Shown here: positions 26,311-34,883 of the stretch, in pieces
Layout: every line of letters starts with the position of its first letter
Numbering within the stretch: the first letter of the stretch is position 1
Source of the DNA: a virus
DNA: 59,555 nucleotides
Strand: one strand, 5' to 3'
Virus record (IMG/VR): IMGVR_UViG_3300050343_000001
Location: 1-59,555 of that record
The notes under the pieces: model-generated
Seen by the model: the letters and a program-made list of their open reading frames with translations, nothing else
Told to the model about the DNA's origin: nothing
Database searches by the model: none
Position numbers and translations under genes: made by a program

Positions 26311-26946
26311 TTACGCTGCTATTCTTGTCCATATTGTACCGGGATCAGGTTTAATCCTACCCCATACAAGTGCTTGTCCAACGGTTCCTGTAGCTGATAC
26401 TCCAGTAGTAGTTACCAATGCTGCGGCCGTCGTTGTTACAGAGCCTACACTACCTGTAGCTAAAACTCCAGTAACATCCGCACCTGCACCTGCTTGGCCT
26501 TGTGCGCTGCCCACAGACATAGTTCCAGCTACACCGGTTACGGAGAATGTAGCGTTAGAGATAGTAGAAACACTAGGGGTATTCGTAGTACCCGCAAGTC
26601 CCGTAGGGCTAATAACCGAGGCGTTTATTATAGTAACAGTGCCCAGCGACCCAGTAGCCGCAACGCCTGTAAGTGTAAGCTCTAAGTCTGTAGAAGCTAT
26701 AACTGTGCCTAGACCACTTACCATAGCGTTTGGAGATGTGATTACAGGTGTTCCGCCAGCGTCTACTGCCACGCCACCGATTGTTGCAGAACCTTGCACT
26801 GAGCCAAGAGTTAACCCGCTCTGATTCCCCGTAACTGATACCGTACCAACAGCCCCAGTACTAACAACGCCTGTAGCAACAAATAGCTGTTCCCCACTAC
26901 CTACATCGGAAAAGGCTGCAGCTGAATATGGGGAAAATCCTAACAT
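26311..26946 (-). CDS. Repeat-rich structural beta protein
   Basis: The 211-residue product is almost entirely Gly/Val/Thr/Ala/Ser and built of imperfect repeats of about 25 residues with the core TGVAATGSLGTVTI (variants TGVVSTGAVGTVSV, TGVLATGSVGSVTT, TGVSATGTVGQALV). It ends VWGRIKPDPGTIWTRIAA. The repeats suggest a beta-solenoid or repeated Ig-like strand pattern of a virion appendage. It lies between a fibre gene and the halogenase gene. The low-complexity DNA of this region explains long but meaningless open frames on the other strand. Confidence 0.75.
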   Translation of the reverse strand: MLGFSPYSAAAFSDVGSGEQLFVATGVVSTGAVGTVSVTGNQSGLTLGSVQGSATIGGVAVDAGGTPVITSPNAMVSGLGTVIASTDLELTLTGVAATGSLGTVTIINASVISPTGLAGTTNTPSVSTISNATFSVTGVAGTMSVGSAQGQAGAGADVTGVLATGSVGSVTTTAAALVTTTGVSATGTVGQALVWGRIKPDPGTIWTRIAA

Positions 26947-26947
26947 G

Positions 26948-28138
26948 TTATGTTAATCCAAGTCCTTTAGTGTTTTGAGAGAACGAACCCTCCCACCAGT
27001 TTTTATACAACGCTTCAAAATGTTCGGTCATAACAGGGGGCAGTTTAAATACGTCAGAATACGAACCTGTACTACTAGGCTCTTTCGAGTTTTTAATCAT
27101 GTAATCCAAGCTAGGGTCTGCATTTTCCATACATTTTATACCTCTTTCTTTAGCGTAGGACCAAAAGTCACTTTTGAAAGAAGACCCCGATGCGTAGTGC
27201 AACATTATAATGTTTTCGCAGGCGTCTAAATTAGCGTGATATCTAAGGTTCGATAGCTCTAAAGAAGTATTCCCAAACCATCTTTGAACCGCCATAGTAT
27301 TAACATTGTCTACAGTAGCGAACGAAGTAGCTTCAAGAGGTTCTAAAAAGAAAGAAGCATTGCCGTTATACACAATATTGTCTTTAAAATTACTCTTACG
27401 CCTATAGTTAGAAAAGCTAAATGAGTTAGTATCCCCATTAGGCACTAAGTTATATTCGTTTAATATAACCTCTACATCCGCTTTAACTTCTTCTAAAGTA
27501 TTTATATCTTTATTGTACATATACCCTACAGAGCAGCGGTTTTTAAGGGGTATACCAAACACCCAACCATAAGGTCTTGCGATAGCTAATGTCTCACTAA
27601 ACCGTGGATATTCCCAAGAACACTGTGTTACATGTACGGCGTTTACAGGAATATACTTTGACATCTCAAAGTCTTCAAAAGAGGAAGGTCTGCCAGAACA
27701 GTCAATAATATAGTCTGCATCTATGTCATCTGAAGATACGTTAGCTTCTTTTATAGACACTGAATCTTTTAACTTATCATAGACAAAACCCTGCAATAGA
27801 GTTGCATCAAAATGCAAAGCCGTTGAAGGGCTCGGGAAGTCATGGATAAAAGGCTTTCGTTTACTCCCCCAACCTTCTTTATAGATACCTGTCTTTACAG
27901 TCGCGCCTACAGAATCAAAATGTCTTGGCGAAAAGTTTAAAGAATCGTTAAGCCTATTAGGTAGATTTAAAGTTGACCCTTCGCCTACAGCCTGCGGTTT
28001 TATAGAAGGGTCAAAGTACCACTCTATTTCGTCCGCATTTATCCATCTTTTGCAGTGCGCGGCTGTCATACATCCCGCTGTACCTTTACCTATTATAGCA
28101 ACCTTCAATCCATCATCCCCGCGCCAAGGAGCATCCAT
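26948..28138 (-). CDS. Flavin-dependent (tryptophan-type) halogenase
   Basis: The 396-residue product has the FAD-binding GKGTAG (residues 17-22), a GEGST flavin-site segment (52-56), Lys82 in GATVKTGIYKEGW at the place of the catalytic Lys of PrnA-type halogenases, and PLEATS with Glu269 at the place of the catalytic Glu. The halogenase-specific WxWxIP reads GWVFGIP (W192, F194), the second Trp replaced by Phe. The ATG at 28138 has GGGAGTGGGA before it; the GTG at 28153 is less likely. It halogenates an unknown substrate. It lies inside the tail-fibre module and overlaps the assembly-chaperone gene, so it is made late. Confidence 0.87.
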   Translation of the reverse strand: MDAPWRGDDGLKVAIIGKGTAGCMTAAHCKRWINADEIEWYFDPSIKPQAVGEGSTLNLPNRLNDSLNFSPRHFDSVGATVKTGIYKEGWGSKRKPFIHDFPSPSTALHFDATLLQGFVYDKLKDSVSIKEANVSSDDIDADYIIDCSGRPSSFEDFEMSKYIPVNAVHVTQCSWEYPRFSETLAIARPYGWVFGIPLKNRCSVGYMYNKDINTLEEVKADVEVILNEYNLVPNGDTNSFSFSNYRRKSNFKDNIVYNGNASFFLEPLEATSFATVDNVNTMAVQRWFGNTSLELSNLRYHANLDACENIIMLHYASGSSFKSDFWSYAKERGIKCMENADPSLDYMIKNSKEPSSTGSYSDVFKLPPVMTEHFEALYKNWWEGSFSQNTKGLGLT

Positions 28139-28377
28139 TTTTCCCACTCCCACTCTGTGAAATAATCATCATCTAGGCCATTAAGGAAATTAAGTTGGTT
28201 TTGGGGTATATCCCTTAGTTTTTGACGGAACTGATTCCATCGCTCATCAGGGTTTCTATCAGGCATGATAATCGCATCTGTTTTTTTCAGCATATTATTT
28301 CTATTAACACGAAACTGTGCGGTAAGATTGTTAATCTCTGTTTCAGTGAGGTTCCAAACATTGTCAAAGTCGCTCAT
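28105..28377 (-). CDS. Tail fibre assembly chaperone-like protein
   Basis: The 90-residue product contains RNPDERWNQFRQKLRDIPQ, the W..xRQ.LRDIP signature of the phage tail assembly chaperone (APC) family. The N-terminus is a helix (LTETEINNLTAQFRVNRN) and the C-terminus is aromatic and acidic (DDYFTEWEWEKWM). It immediately follows a large fibre gene and overlaps the halogenase gene by 34 bases. In this family the protein helps fold or attach the fibre. Translational coupling with the halogenase is likely. Confidence 0.78.
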   Translation of the reverse strand: MSDFDNVWNLTETEINNLTAQFRVNRNNMLKKTDAIIMPDRNPDERWNQFRQKLRDIPQNQLNFLNGLDDDYFTEWEWEKWMLLGAGMMD

Positions 28378-28391
28378 TTTCTATCTCCCTA

Positions 28392-29597
28392 TTACTGCGG
28401 CTGTCTATAAATTCGAATATTACCTGCGGCGCTAGTACCCCCAGTGGTTCCAGAGTAGCTGGTTGGGCCGCCTCCGGCGCCGCCCGGATAAGTTCCATTT
28501 GCGCCAAAACTGGCGCCCCCGTTTCCAGAATAAAGACTTACCGATCCCGCTGCAGATGTTTCACCAAATCCAGTACTTCTACCATTCCCGCCACTAAATA
28601 TACTAGGTCCTACTACCCCGGGGTTTTGGCCAGAGCTGTCGTGGTCTCTATTACCGAACGTTACACTTAAACTTACTGTACCCGTGTTTATAGGGTTAAC
28701 TGTAGACTGTGTATATGACATATAAGAGTCCTGTACCGCTGAAGCGCTGGTCGCAGTAAAGTTTGTCGTAGAGACGATCTGTCCTATATTAGTGTATGTA
28801 CCGACGCTTTCAGACCCTGTAACTAATGCGCTGTATGTATTAACGCCTAAATTGTCCGTTATCTTCGTTTCTTGATCGTTCTGTAAAGGTTGCCTATTCC
28901 AGCTGGTCGAAGTGGCTCCACTACCACAAACATAAGCAGCTCCGTCAAAATCTGAAACATTACCGATAAAGAATCTGGCTGAACCACCAGTCCCTCCCGG
29001 CTGCCAACTTTGTCCTGAGTATATAAAGGCCGCCGCTTTGGAACCCCCGCATGTAAGATACATAACTATAATGTCTTCTTCTCTCCAACTAGCTGGGGCG
29101 TTCCATGTCCCCGATCCTGTTAGTGTTACATCTGGTGAAGTCCAATCACTAGGTATAAACAACAGTGAGGGGAACTCGCCCGAGACAGTTTGTTTAAAGT
29201 ACCATGCTCCGTCTGCTCTATATATAAATTCAAGCGCTTTAGATTGGTTGAAAGCTGTACTATTAGACGCTGTAATTCCTCTCTCGTCTGTAATCGTTTT
29301 GCCACTAGCAGCTACAGTTAAACTGTTGGTCACCCAAGACCTATTAACATCTATTATACCTACTGAATCGCCCGCCGAAGGATTTGAAGGCAGTGTTATG
29401 GTAAAAGCTCCGCCAGTGGTGTTAGCTGTCAATAAATCCCCCGCCGAAGCAGTATAGTTAGCGGTTTTATTAGCATAAGAAGAACCTCCAACACCGGCGT
29501 TGTTCAAAGCTGTCACTGTAGCTGAATCAACAGACGAAATATTCTGTAAAGCCCTACTATCGTTAATAACAGTAGTATTATTTACTTTTATAGCCAT
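28392..29597 (-). CDS. Tail fibre/adhesin with Gly-rich tip
   Basis: The 401-residue product begins MAIKVNNTTVINDSRALQNI, a frequent N-terminus of marine tail fibre proteins. A beta domain follows (GAFTITLPSNPSAGDSVGII) and a C-terminal region very rich in Gly/Ser/Asn (SGGNGRSTGFGETSAAG; YPGGAGGGPTSYSGTTGG) ending GNIRIYRQPQ. Gly-rich tips with short variable loops are the receptor-binding part of several phage adhesins, including T-even gp38. It is the best candidate for the host-range determinant here. It is followed by the chaperone-like gene. Confidence 0.8.
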   Translation of the reverse strand: MAIKVNNTTVINDSRALQNISSVDSATVTALNNAGVGGSSYANKTANYTASAGDLLTANTTGGAFTITLPSNPSAGDSVGIIDVNRSWVTNSLTVAASGKTITDERGITASNSTAFNQSKALEFIYRADGAWYFKQTVSGEFPSLLFIPSDWTSPDVTLTGSGTWNAPASWREEDIIVMYLTCGGSKAAAFIYSGQSWQPGGTGGSARFFIGNVSDFDGAAYVCGSGATSTSWNRQPLQNDQETKITDNLGVNTYSALVTGSESVGTYTNIGQIVSTTNFTATSASAVQDSYMSYTQSTVNPINTGTVSLSVTFGNRDHDSSGQNPGVVGPSIFSGGNGRSTGFGETSAAGSVSLYSGNGGASFGANGTYPGGAGGGPTSYSGTTGGTSAAGNIRIYRQPQ

Positions 29598-29615
29598 CTT
29601 CGTTTTCCTTTACTA

Positions 29616-31787
29616 TTAGCCGTTAAGTTTTTGTTTTAGCTCGTCAATCTGAGCCTGTTGTTCTTTGATTGCTTCGATTAACAAACCAACCATGTTGCCG
29701 TACTGTACAGATAGGAGCCCTTCAGCACCTTCTTGAACTAGCTCTGGCATAACTTTTTGTACCTCTTGAGCTATAACACCTGAAGACTTCTCGTCAGTTG
29801 CTTTAAGAGTAAATGAATACCCACCCAGCTGTTGAACCTTATCCAAAGCATCAGTGATCGGCGTTATGTCGTCTTTAGCACGTTCGTCTGAAGTGGTATT
29901 AATTGTACCCGCGTTAACCGTAGTAAACGTTACCGTGCTATTTGTGTTCGTAGCCTGATTAGAGGTGTACGTTGTGTACCCAGAACCGTTAGTAAGCTGG
30001 TTATTGTTTGTAATATAGTTAGCGTTTGTTGCACCAGTATAGCCTAAGTTAGCTAAAGTCAGGGTGTGAGAGCCAAGCCCTGTAACATGCCCATATGTAT
30101 CAAGCGTAACGTCTTGGATGACTGTAGCACCGGAGTTGTTAACACTGCTTTGTGAGGAAGTGTCAGAGTGGCTTAGTGTTACATTGCCAGTGCCGCCGCC
30201 TGATAACCCAGAACCTGCAGTGATTGTCTGATCCGCTGTAGCTCCGGTCTCAATACCATCTAACTTAGAGCCGTCTGCAGCTACGTCACGTCCGTCAAAG
30301 GTTGAGTTAGTTGTGATAGCACCTGTCATAGCCCCGCCAGCTTTAGGTAAAGCAGCGTCAGCCTTAGTTCCTTGTCCCGCTGTAGCATATGCGGAGCTTG
30401 CAGTGGTAGCGGCTGTGCCTAAACCTAATGTTGATCTAGCTGTAGCAGCGTCGGCATCGTCAACTAGCGTTTTACCAAATGCACTGATAGTTGTATTAGC
30501 CGGTAACGACAAAGTCTTAATATCACCATCTACTTCAGAATCCATCAAGGCTCCTGCGGCAGTAACGTTGGCGGTGTCTGTCTGATCTGCACCGGACTCT
30601 ATGCCATCAAGTTTTGTGCCGTCTGTAGCTACATCTCGACCATCGAAGGTGCTGTTGGTAGTAATCGGACCTGTCATTGCACCACCAGATAGTGCCAAGG
30701 TGGTTGATTCATTAGCTAACGGAACCCATGCACCAGAGTGTGCGAAGTAGGCTTTTCCTGTTGCATGGACGTGAGCAAACATACCGTGATAAGTAGTAGC
30801 ACTTGGCAAGTTAACTAGGTTTGAATACATGTTAGCGAATAGCATCTTGTTGCCGTTGCCATCTATATCACCCGACATAGTACCACCAGACAAGTTCAAC
30901 TTAGTGGATAAATCTACAGTTGACCAAGCGTAATCACTACCGTTCCAACCAAGATACTGCCCACTGCCCGCACTACTGACATTTACATGTGAATCCACTA
31001 GCGGGTTTACGTTAGCCGCATCTGTTACGTTCGCGCCATCTTCTACGTTTAGTGCAGATAACAGTCCGCTTTTTGATACAGACCCAGTTAAACCCACAAC
31101 AGCTTGTACGGCGTCTGTCTGATCGTGTTTTGACCAATTATTTGCATAAGTAGAAGTAGACGCATTGTCTGTAGTAGCAACGATGTTGTCCCCCACTACA
31201 AACGATATACCATTAACCGTACCCGCCCCTGAAACGTAATAGAACCAGCCTGTTTGAGCAGAGCCACCACCGGGGAAACTACCTGAACCTGCGTTCCAAT
31301 CACCTTTATAGACCATACCGTTTTCAAGTGCGGCAATATCAGTTTCCATTTGGTCAAGATCGACCGCTTGTGTAACCGTAACAAAGTCTAACTTAGTTCC
31401 GTCAGCGGCTACATCACGCCCGTCAACTGTGCCGCCCACAACTAAGTTGTTACCAATGGCTACATTATTACTCGCATCCTCAACTACAGCCTTATCTGCT
31501 GGGTAGGTCAGGAATATATTCTTTGTTCCTATACCCCAGTTAACAGCGTTGTTGGAGTTAGACGATGTAAATACCGTCGTGCGGGTAATAGTCCCCCCAC
31601 TAGACGCATAAGTTCCAAGGCCAACCTCGAAATCCGCATTATCCGTTACCGAGTAATAGACAGTGTCAGCGTTAGATACCTCGGAAGAAAATGTTTGAAA
31701 GCCCGGAACCGCGCCTCCCAGAGTATAAGCCCCAGTCCCCGTAGAGTTAGTGGTTTCTTGTACGCGATCAGCGACGATTAAGGCCAT
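29616..31787 (-). CDS. Tail fibre with self-cleaving S74 chaperone
   Basis: The 723-residue product begins MALIVADRVQETTNSTGTGA. It carries three long-spaced repeats with the core FDGRDVAADGTKLDGI (positions about 118, 375, 495) and a trimeric beta body. The last about 95 residues form an intramolecular chaperone of peptidase family S74 (endosialidase type): TTSDERAKDDI with the catalytic Ser near residue 632, GVIAQEVQKVMPELV and a terminal helix QAQIDELKQKL. The chaperone folds the fibre trimer and then cuts itself off. It is the major tail fibre or spike of the virion. Confidence 0.92.
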   Translation of the reverse strand: MALIVADRVQETTNSTGTGAYTLGGAVPGFQTFSSEVSNADTVYYSVTDNADFEVGLGTYASSGGTITRTTVFTSSNSNNAVNWGIGTKNIFLTYPADKAVVEDASNNVAIGNNLVVGGTVDGRDVAADGTKLDFVTVTQAVDLDQMETDIAALENGMVYKGDWNAGSGSFPGGGSAQTGWFYYVSGAGTVNGISFVVGDNIVATTDNASTSTYANNWSKHDQTDAVQAVVGLTGSVSKSGLLSALNVEDGANVTDAANVNPLVDSHVNVSSAGSGQYLGWNGSDYAWSTVDLSTKLNLSGGTMSGDIDGNGNKMLFANMYSNLVNLPSATTYHGMFAHVHATGKAYFAHSGAWVPLANESTTLALSGGAMTGPITTNSTFDGRDVATDGTKLDGIESGADQTDTANVTAAGALMDSEVDGDIKTLSLPANTTISAFGKTLVDDADAATARSTLGLGTAATTASSAYATAGQGTKADAALPKAGGAMTGAITTNSTFDGRDVAADGSKLDGIETGATADQTITAGSGLSGGGTGNVTLSHSDTSSQSSVNNSGATVIQDVTLDTYGHVTGLGSHTLTLANLGYTGATNANYITNNNQLTNGSGYTTYTSNQATNTNSTVTFTTVNAGTINTTSDERAKDDITPITDALDKVQQLGGYSFTLKATDEKSSGVIAQEVQKVMPELVQEGAEGLLSVQYGNMVGLLIEAIKEQQAQIDELKQKLNG

Positions 31788-31805
31788 AGGGCAACCCCTT
31801 TATTT

Positions 31806-32243
31806 TTAAGCGATTCGAATAATAGCGTTCGAAGCGTCCGCTGTTGGGAACTGAATAGTAAATGTACCAGTAGTCGAAGTTTTGTCTGCACCGAAGTCCA
31901 ACACTGCAACTGTTGGATCACCTGCGGCAGTGTCGTTATATATTAACGCGCCCCGTGCTGTAATCGTAGCAGATGTAAACGCAAGGTCAGCAAAGTCTGT
32001 TAACCCTGTTGTCCCTGAAGATGTCGGTGTCACGTTTGTAAGTGTACCCCCACCAGCGCTGTACGAACCTGAGTTAGATACTTCGTTTGCAGAAGTATAC
32101 GCAGTAGTAGTCGCGTTGAACGATGCGCTATTTGTATATAGAGCAAGTTTGAATGTATTGCCTGAAGAAGCAGTGAAGTTGTGTTTACCTTGAAGAAGTT
32201 CTTTCTTGAACGATGTACACATGAAGTTACCTGAAAAGGCCAT
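31806..32243 (-). CDS. Conserved virion protein, beta-rich
   Basis: The 145-residue product has the pattern SGNTFKLALYTNSASFNATT, TSANEVSNSGSYSAGGGTL and FTSATITARGALIYND. This is a small beta-sandwich protein found widely in marine podo- and siphovirus tail modules. No enzymatic motif. It lies just before the S74 fibre gene, so a tail or fibre-base role is likely. The start is the first ATG in the frame, 3 bases after the preceding gene's stop region. Confidence 0.8.
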   Translation of the reverse strand: MAFSGNFMCTSFKKELLQGKHNFTASSGNTFKLALYTNSASFNATTTAYTSANEVSNSGSYSAGGGTLTNVTPTSSGTTGLTDFADLAFTSATITARGALIYNDTAAGDPTVAVLDFGADKTSTTGTFTIQFPTADASNAIIRIA

Positions 32244-32534
32244 TTAAAGTCTCCTAAGTTGATTTGCGAGGTCAGGAAACCCAGCCTCTTGTAGTTTTAC
32301 GCACGTTGTTGCGCGGTCTTCCTTAACCGCTACTTTAATATAATGCGCGATAATTTGCAACATCTGCGATTTATACGCTTCTGCTTGCATTCGTATCTCG
32401 GGCGGGGCAGAAGTAGACACACTCATTAGCTTGTCTACACACATTTCCGCTACAGAATCAGGACTGTGCCCTCCTTTGTTAGCGGTATGTACTTTTATGG
32501 CGTCAAAGCCAAAATCCATTTCAACTTGCATCAA
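32244..32534 (-). CDS. Small helical protein, tail/head module
   Basis: The 96-residue product is mostly helical (PPEIRMQAEAYKSQMLQIIA; KLQEAGFPDLANQLRRL). It starts in an ATGA overlap with the adaptor gene; an alternative ATG is the second codon. Proteins of this size and position are often connector or tail-assembly factors, but I cannot assign a family. It contains two Cys and no enzymatic motif. Confidence 0.72.
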   Translation of the reverse strand: MMQVEMDFGFDAIKVHTANKGGHSPDSVAEMCVDKLMSVSTSAPPEIRMQAEAYKSQMLQIIAHYIKVAVKEDRATTCVKLQEAGFPDLANQLRRL

Positions 32535-33166
32535 AGTCTCCCATCTCTGTACTCGTCTGTCGAGCTACGTATTTGAACCCCGGTAAGCTGCCCAAGAGCT
32601 TCGTCGTAACGAGTAGTGTATAGTTGGATGAGGTCGGCCTCACCCTTCATGTATGTGTACGCCTCAATCAAAGAACCATAAAGCAAAGCGGATTCGGCGT
32701 TGTCGCCATACCAAGATGTCCCTGCAGCAACGATTGAAGCCGGGTCGTAGTAGTAATGTAGCTCAACTGTGTAGGTGTCGTCAGGTGTTGGGCCAAGAAT
32801 AAAGTTACCTTGCTCCCCCTCGTAGTCTCCGTCAAACTGAGCGTAGTATTTTGGTAATGCAGAAGTACTCGCTGAAGGGTAGGCTTCACGAATAAAGTTA
32901 ACGTCTTTGTCTATAAGGAACGAATAATCCCCAGACGAATCTATAACAGCTAAAGAAAACACAGAGAGAAAATCATCTGGTCGGCCTAAATATACACTGC
33001 CATTAGAAGTAAGTCCCGTAACATTTTTACGTAGTTCAGGTACCATAATAGATCGGTTAAGGCGTTCTTCTGACTGCCTAACGAACGTAGGAATGTTAGA
33101 GACGAAGCTCGTCTCCTCATTCTGTGTATAATCTTTTATCGCTGCAACCAGCTCTGTGTAGTTCAT
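32531..33166 (-). CDS. Head-tail adaptor protein
   Basis: The 211-residue product begins MNYTELVAAIKDYTQNEETS and continues with a helical bundle (IPTFVRQSEERLNRSIMVPE), then a beta insertion (SVYLGRPDDFLSVFSLAV) and a final helical part (ESALLYGSLIEAYTYMKGEA). This organisation, with RLNR and ALLYGSLIEAY, is typical of the podovirus adaptor that binds under the portal (SU10-/gp6-like family). It connects the portal to the tail stabilisation proteins. Confidence 0.82.
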   Translation of the reverse strand: MNYTELVAAIKDYTQNEETSFVSNIPTFVRQSEERLNRSIMVPELRKNVTGLTSNGSVYLGRPDDFLSVFSLAVIDSSGDYSFLIDKDVNFIREAYPSASTSALPKYYAQFDGDYEGEQGNFILGPTPDDTYTVELHYYYDPASIVAAGTSWYGDNAESALLYGSLIEAYTYMKGEADLIQLYTTRYDEALGQLTGVQIRSSTDEYRDGRL

Positions 33167-33172
33167 TAGAAC

Positions 33173-33463
33173 TTACCCCGCCTTATAACCGCCACCACGA
33201 GTAGCAGCTCCCATACCACGGCATTGACCGCCGGAAGCCGTCATTAGTTTGCCACCCGGAGCCATCTTCTTGACTTTGCCACCGTAAGCCTTCTTCTTAA
33301 CGTCTTCCCTCTCGCGGCCTTCCATCTTTTGAATACGGAAACCTCGGTCCATTGCGTCCATCTCTTCTTTAGTAGCACCCAAACCTGCTGGGCGAAGTTT
33401 AGGTTTATTCGAAGATTTTTTCTTCTTGCCTAAGTTTTTTGGTCTAAGTCTAGGGGTCTGCAT
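33173..33463 (-). CDS. Small basic Gly/Lys-rich virion-module protein
   Basis: The 96-residue product starts with MQTPRLRPKNLGKKKKSSNK. It contains ATKEEMDAMDRGFRIQKME and ends with GGQCRGMGAATRGGGYKAG. The start at 33463 has GGAG 7 bases before, while the in-frame ATG at 33475 would overlap the previous gene. The C-terminal RGMGAATRGG tail recurs in small proteins of many marine phages. High positive charge suggests contact with DNA or with an acidic capsid surface. Function unknown. Confidence 0.72.
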   Translation of the reverse strand: MQTPRLRPKNLGKKKKSSNKPKLRPAGLGATKEEMDAMDRGFRIQKMEGREREDVKKKAYGGKVKKMAPGGKLMTASGGQCRGMGAATRGGGYKAG

Positions 33464-33464
33464 A

Positions 33465-33785
33465 TTAGTCTCCATCTGTTGTTGCTATGGTAACGCTTCC
33501 TACAGAGCCTACCATATATTGAGCCGGGTTCCAAATAGGATTCCAACCAAATAAACCTCTTCCCGGATTAACATCTGGGCGTGGGTTAAGTAAAGATTGC
33601 GGGTCTGTCGAATTAACGTCCCCAAGAAAGTTCTGTGGTTGGTCAGGATCAAGCACATCCTTACCAACACGTAGCCCTGTACGTACTCCATGTTGAACCT
33701 CATATATAAGGTCTTCCAGCTTGTAGCGAAACCCAGTCCGGTCACATATACCGTATGCGTGTTTACCACTAGCATATCCGGGCAT
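33465..33785 (-). CDS. Conserved head-tail module protein
   Basis: The 106-residue product begins MPGYASGKHAYGICDRTGFR and continues YKLEDLIYEVQHGVRTGLRV with DPDQPQNFLGDV. This series is conserved in many marine podoviruses next to adaptor genes, with a Cys in CDRTG; I know no function. It overlaps the upstream gp4-like gene by 1 base (TAATG). A structural role at the neck is inferred from position. Confidence 0.8.
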   Translation of the reverse strand: MPGYASGKHAYGICDRTGFRYKLEDLIYEVQHGVRTGLRVGKDVLDPDQPQNFLGDVNSTDPQSLLNPRPDVNPGRGLFGWNPIWNPAQYMVGSVGSVTIATTDGD

Positions 33786-34462
33786 TACATAGCTCCTCTA
33801 AACGGAACCATACGAAGAGTAGACCTGTCTTGGTCTTGGTCTGCAGCCATACGGAATTGCTCTTCATACTCTTGTTTTAAAGGGCCAACTCTTTCTGCGA
33901 CTTCGGGTTTTTTCATAGCGATGTAGTACGCTAAACCAGACACAAGAGCGGGTACAAAACGTGGTGGTATAGAAGTAGTAGCTCCTCCAACACCACTTGA
34001 TAGCCCATCTATACCTTTAAGACGGTAGTAAGCTAACTTGTATGTAGTATCATCATTTGGTACAGGCCAAAGGGTAACTTGCACGTCTGTGGCATTACGC
34101 TGTACATATATTTGGGACGGACGCCCTTGTGTGTTCTTATTCCCTTGCTGTGAATATGTAGAAACACTCATACGTTGGATATACGAATCAAGTTGTTGCG
34201 TCGTGCCTTCATCAGTGCGAAGTTGATGTTCTATCAGGTCAATAGTATCAGAAGGCAGTGTATAAGTAGCTGTACCTGCAGTGAGAGGTATAGTTCCAGC
34301 CTCTATAGTAAATAGGTTTAAACCACGGTTCTGCCACTCTAGCGTCATAATATTAAGGCTTCGACGGGCGGTTTTTAAGTCATACCCCGAACGCATTTCA
34401 AGTCCCGCACGTTCGTACGCCTCTTCAAATAATTCATTTAGCTCTGGTACAACAACTGCCAT
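33785..34462 (-). CDS. P22 gp4-like head-tail connector protein
   Basis: The 225-residue product begins MAVVVPELNELFEEAYERAG. Helical segment: LEMRSGYDLKTARRSLNIMT, then EWQNRGLNLFTIE, a beta strand region (ATYTLPSDTIDLIEHQL) and PPRFVPALVSGLAYYIAMKK. The pattern EAxERAG...G.....ARRSLN...W.N.G.NL is the signature of the P22 gp4-like tail accessory/connector family. It binds the portal after packaging and makes the platform for the tail. Confidence 0.87.
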   Translation of the reverse strand: MAVVVPELNELFEEAYERAGLEMRSGYDLKTARRSLNIMTLEWQNRGLNLFTIEAGTIPLTAGTATYTLPSDTIDLIEHQLRTDEGTTQQLDSYIQRMSVSTYSQQGNKNTQGRPSQIYVQRNATDVQVTLWPVPNDDTTYKLAYYRLKGIDGLSSGVGGATTSIPPRFVPALVSGLAYYIAMKKPEVAERVGPLKQEYEEQFRMAADQDQDRSTLRMVPFRGAM

Positions 34463-34465
34463 GAT

Positions 34466-34723
34466 CTAGGTCTTTCTATACTTTGCCGTCTTCTTGGCTA
34501 TCTTTTTAGGTTGCTTAGAAACCTGTTTACCTTTTTTAGTAGCCGCTCGTTTAGCCTTGGTAGTAGCAGCGTATTCTTTAGATGACAAAGCTTTTATAGC
34601 TTTAGCGGGTAGATACCGCTCACCTGTAGCCTTTTTCCCTTGCGTCGATGGCTTACCAGACTTTGTACGCCATTTCTGCTTAGTCCATTTACTAAGACTT
34701 TTTTGACTTTTTGCTTTTGCCAT
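34466..34723 (-). CDS. Lys-rich basic protein (DUF5872-like)
   Basis: The 85-residue product begins MAKAKSQKSLSKWTKQKWRT and continues SGKPSTQGKKATGERYLPAK. The SLxKWTKQxW...SGKPSTQG.KATGERYLP pattern is that of a small domain found in aquatic viruses (I recall it as DUF5872). The C-terminal half is almost only Lys/Ala (TKAKRAATKKGKQVSKQPKK), histone H1-like in composition. It is first of four basic proteins in a row when read from the connector side. Likely DNA-associated; unproven. Confidence 0.75.
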   Translation of the reverse strand: MAKAKSQKSLSKWTKQKWRTKSGKPSTQGKKATGERYLPAKAIKALSSKEYAATTKAKRAATKKGKQVSKQPKKIAKKTAKYRKT

Positions 34724-34883
34724 CGGCTTTAGCCTTCGCTTTCTTACTCAAATCTTTGTAGTGGGATAACTTAACACTTGTTTTGCCGTGGGTCTTGCCT
34801 GTGTGCAACGAACCGTTAGGCATCTTGTGTGTACCTCCTGTATAAAGAGTCCCATCTTTTTTATAGTGCTTTACACCCTTCAT
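34692..34883 (-). CDS. Small basic protein with GGTHKMPNG motif
   Basis: The 63-residue product begins MKGVKHYKKDGTLYTGGTHK and has MPNGSLHTGKTHGKTS, two similar beta-hairpin-like units (DGTLYTGGTHK / NGSLHTGKTHG), then a Lys tail (KAKAKADGKSKKSKKS). It overlaps both neighbours, by 32 bases downstream and 4 upstream. Found in other marine viruses next to the same neighbours. Probably binds DNA or virion components by charge; no known function. Confidence 0.72.
   Translation of the reverse strand: MKGVKHYKKDGTLYTGGTHKMPNGSLHTGKTHGKTSVKLSHYKDLSKKAKAKADGKSKKSKKS

Noticed and set aside
26015-26824. 269-codon open frame on the plus strand
   Set aside because: It is antisense to the repeat-rich structural gene and a fibre gene; low-complexity Gly/Val/Thr codons give open frames on the other strand.
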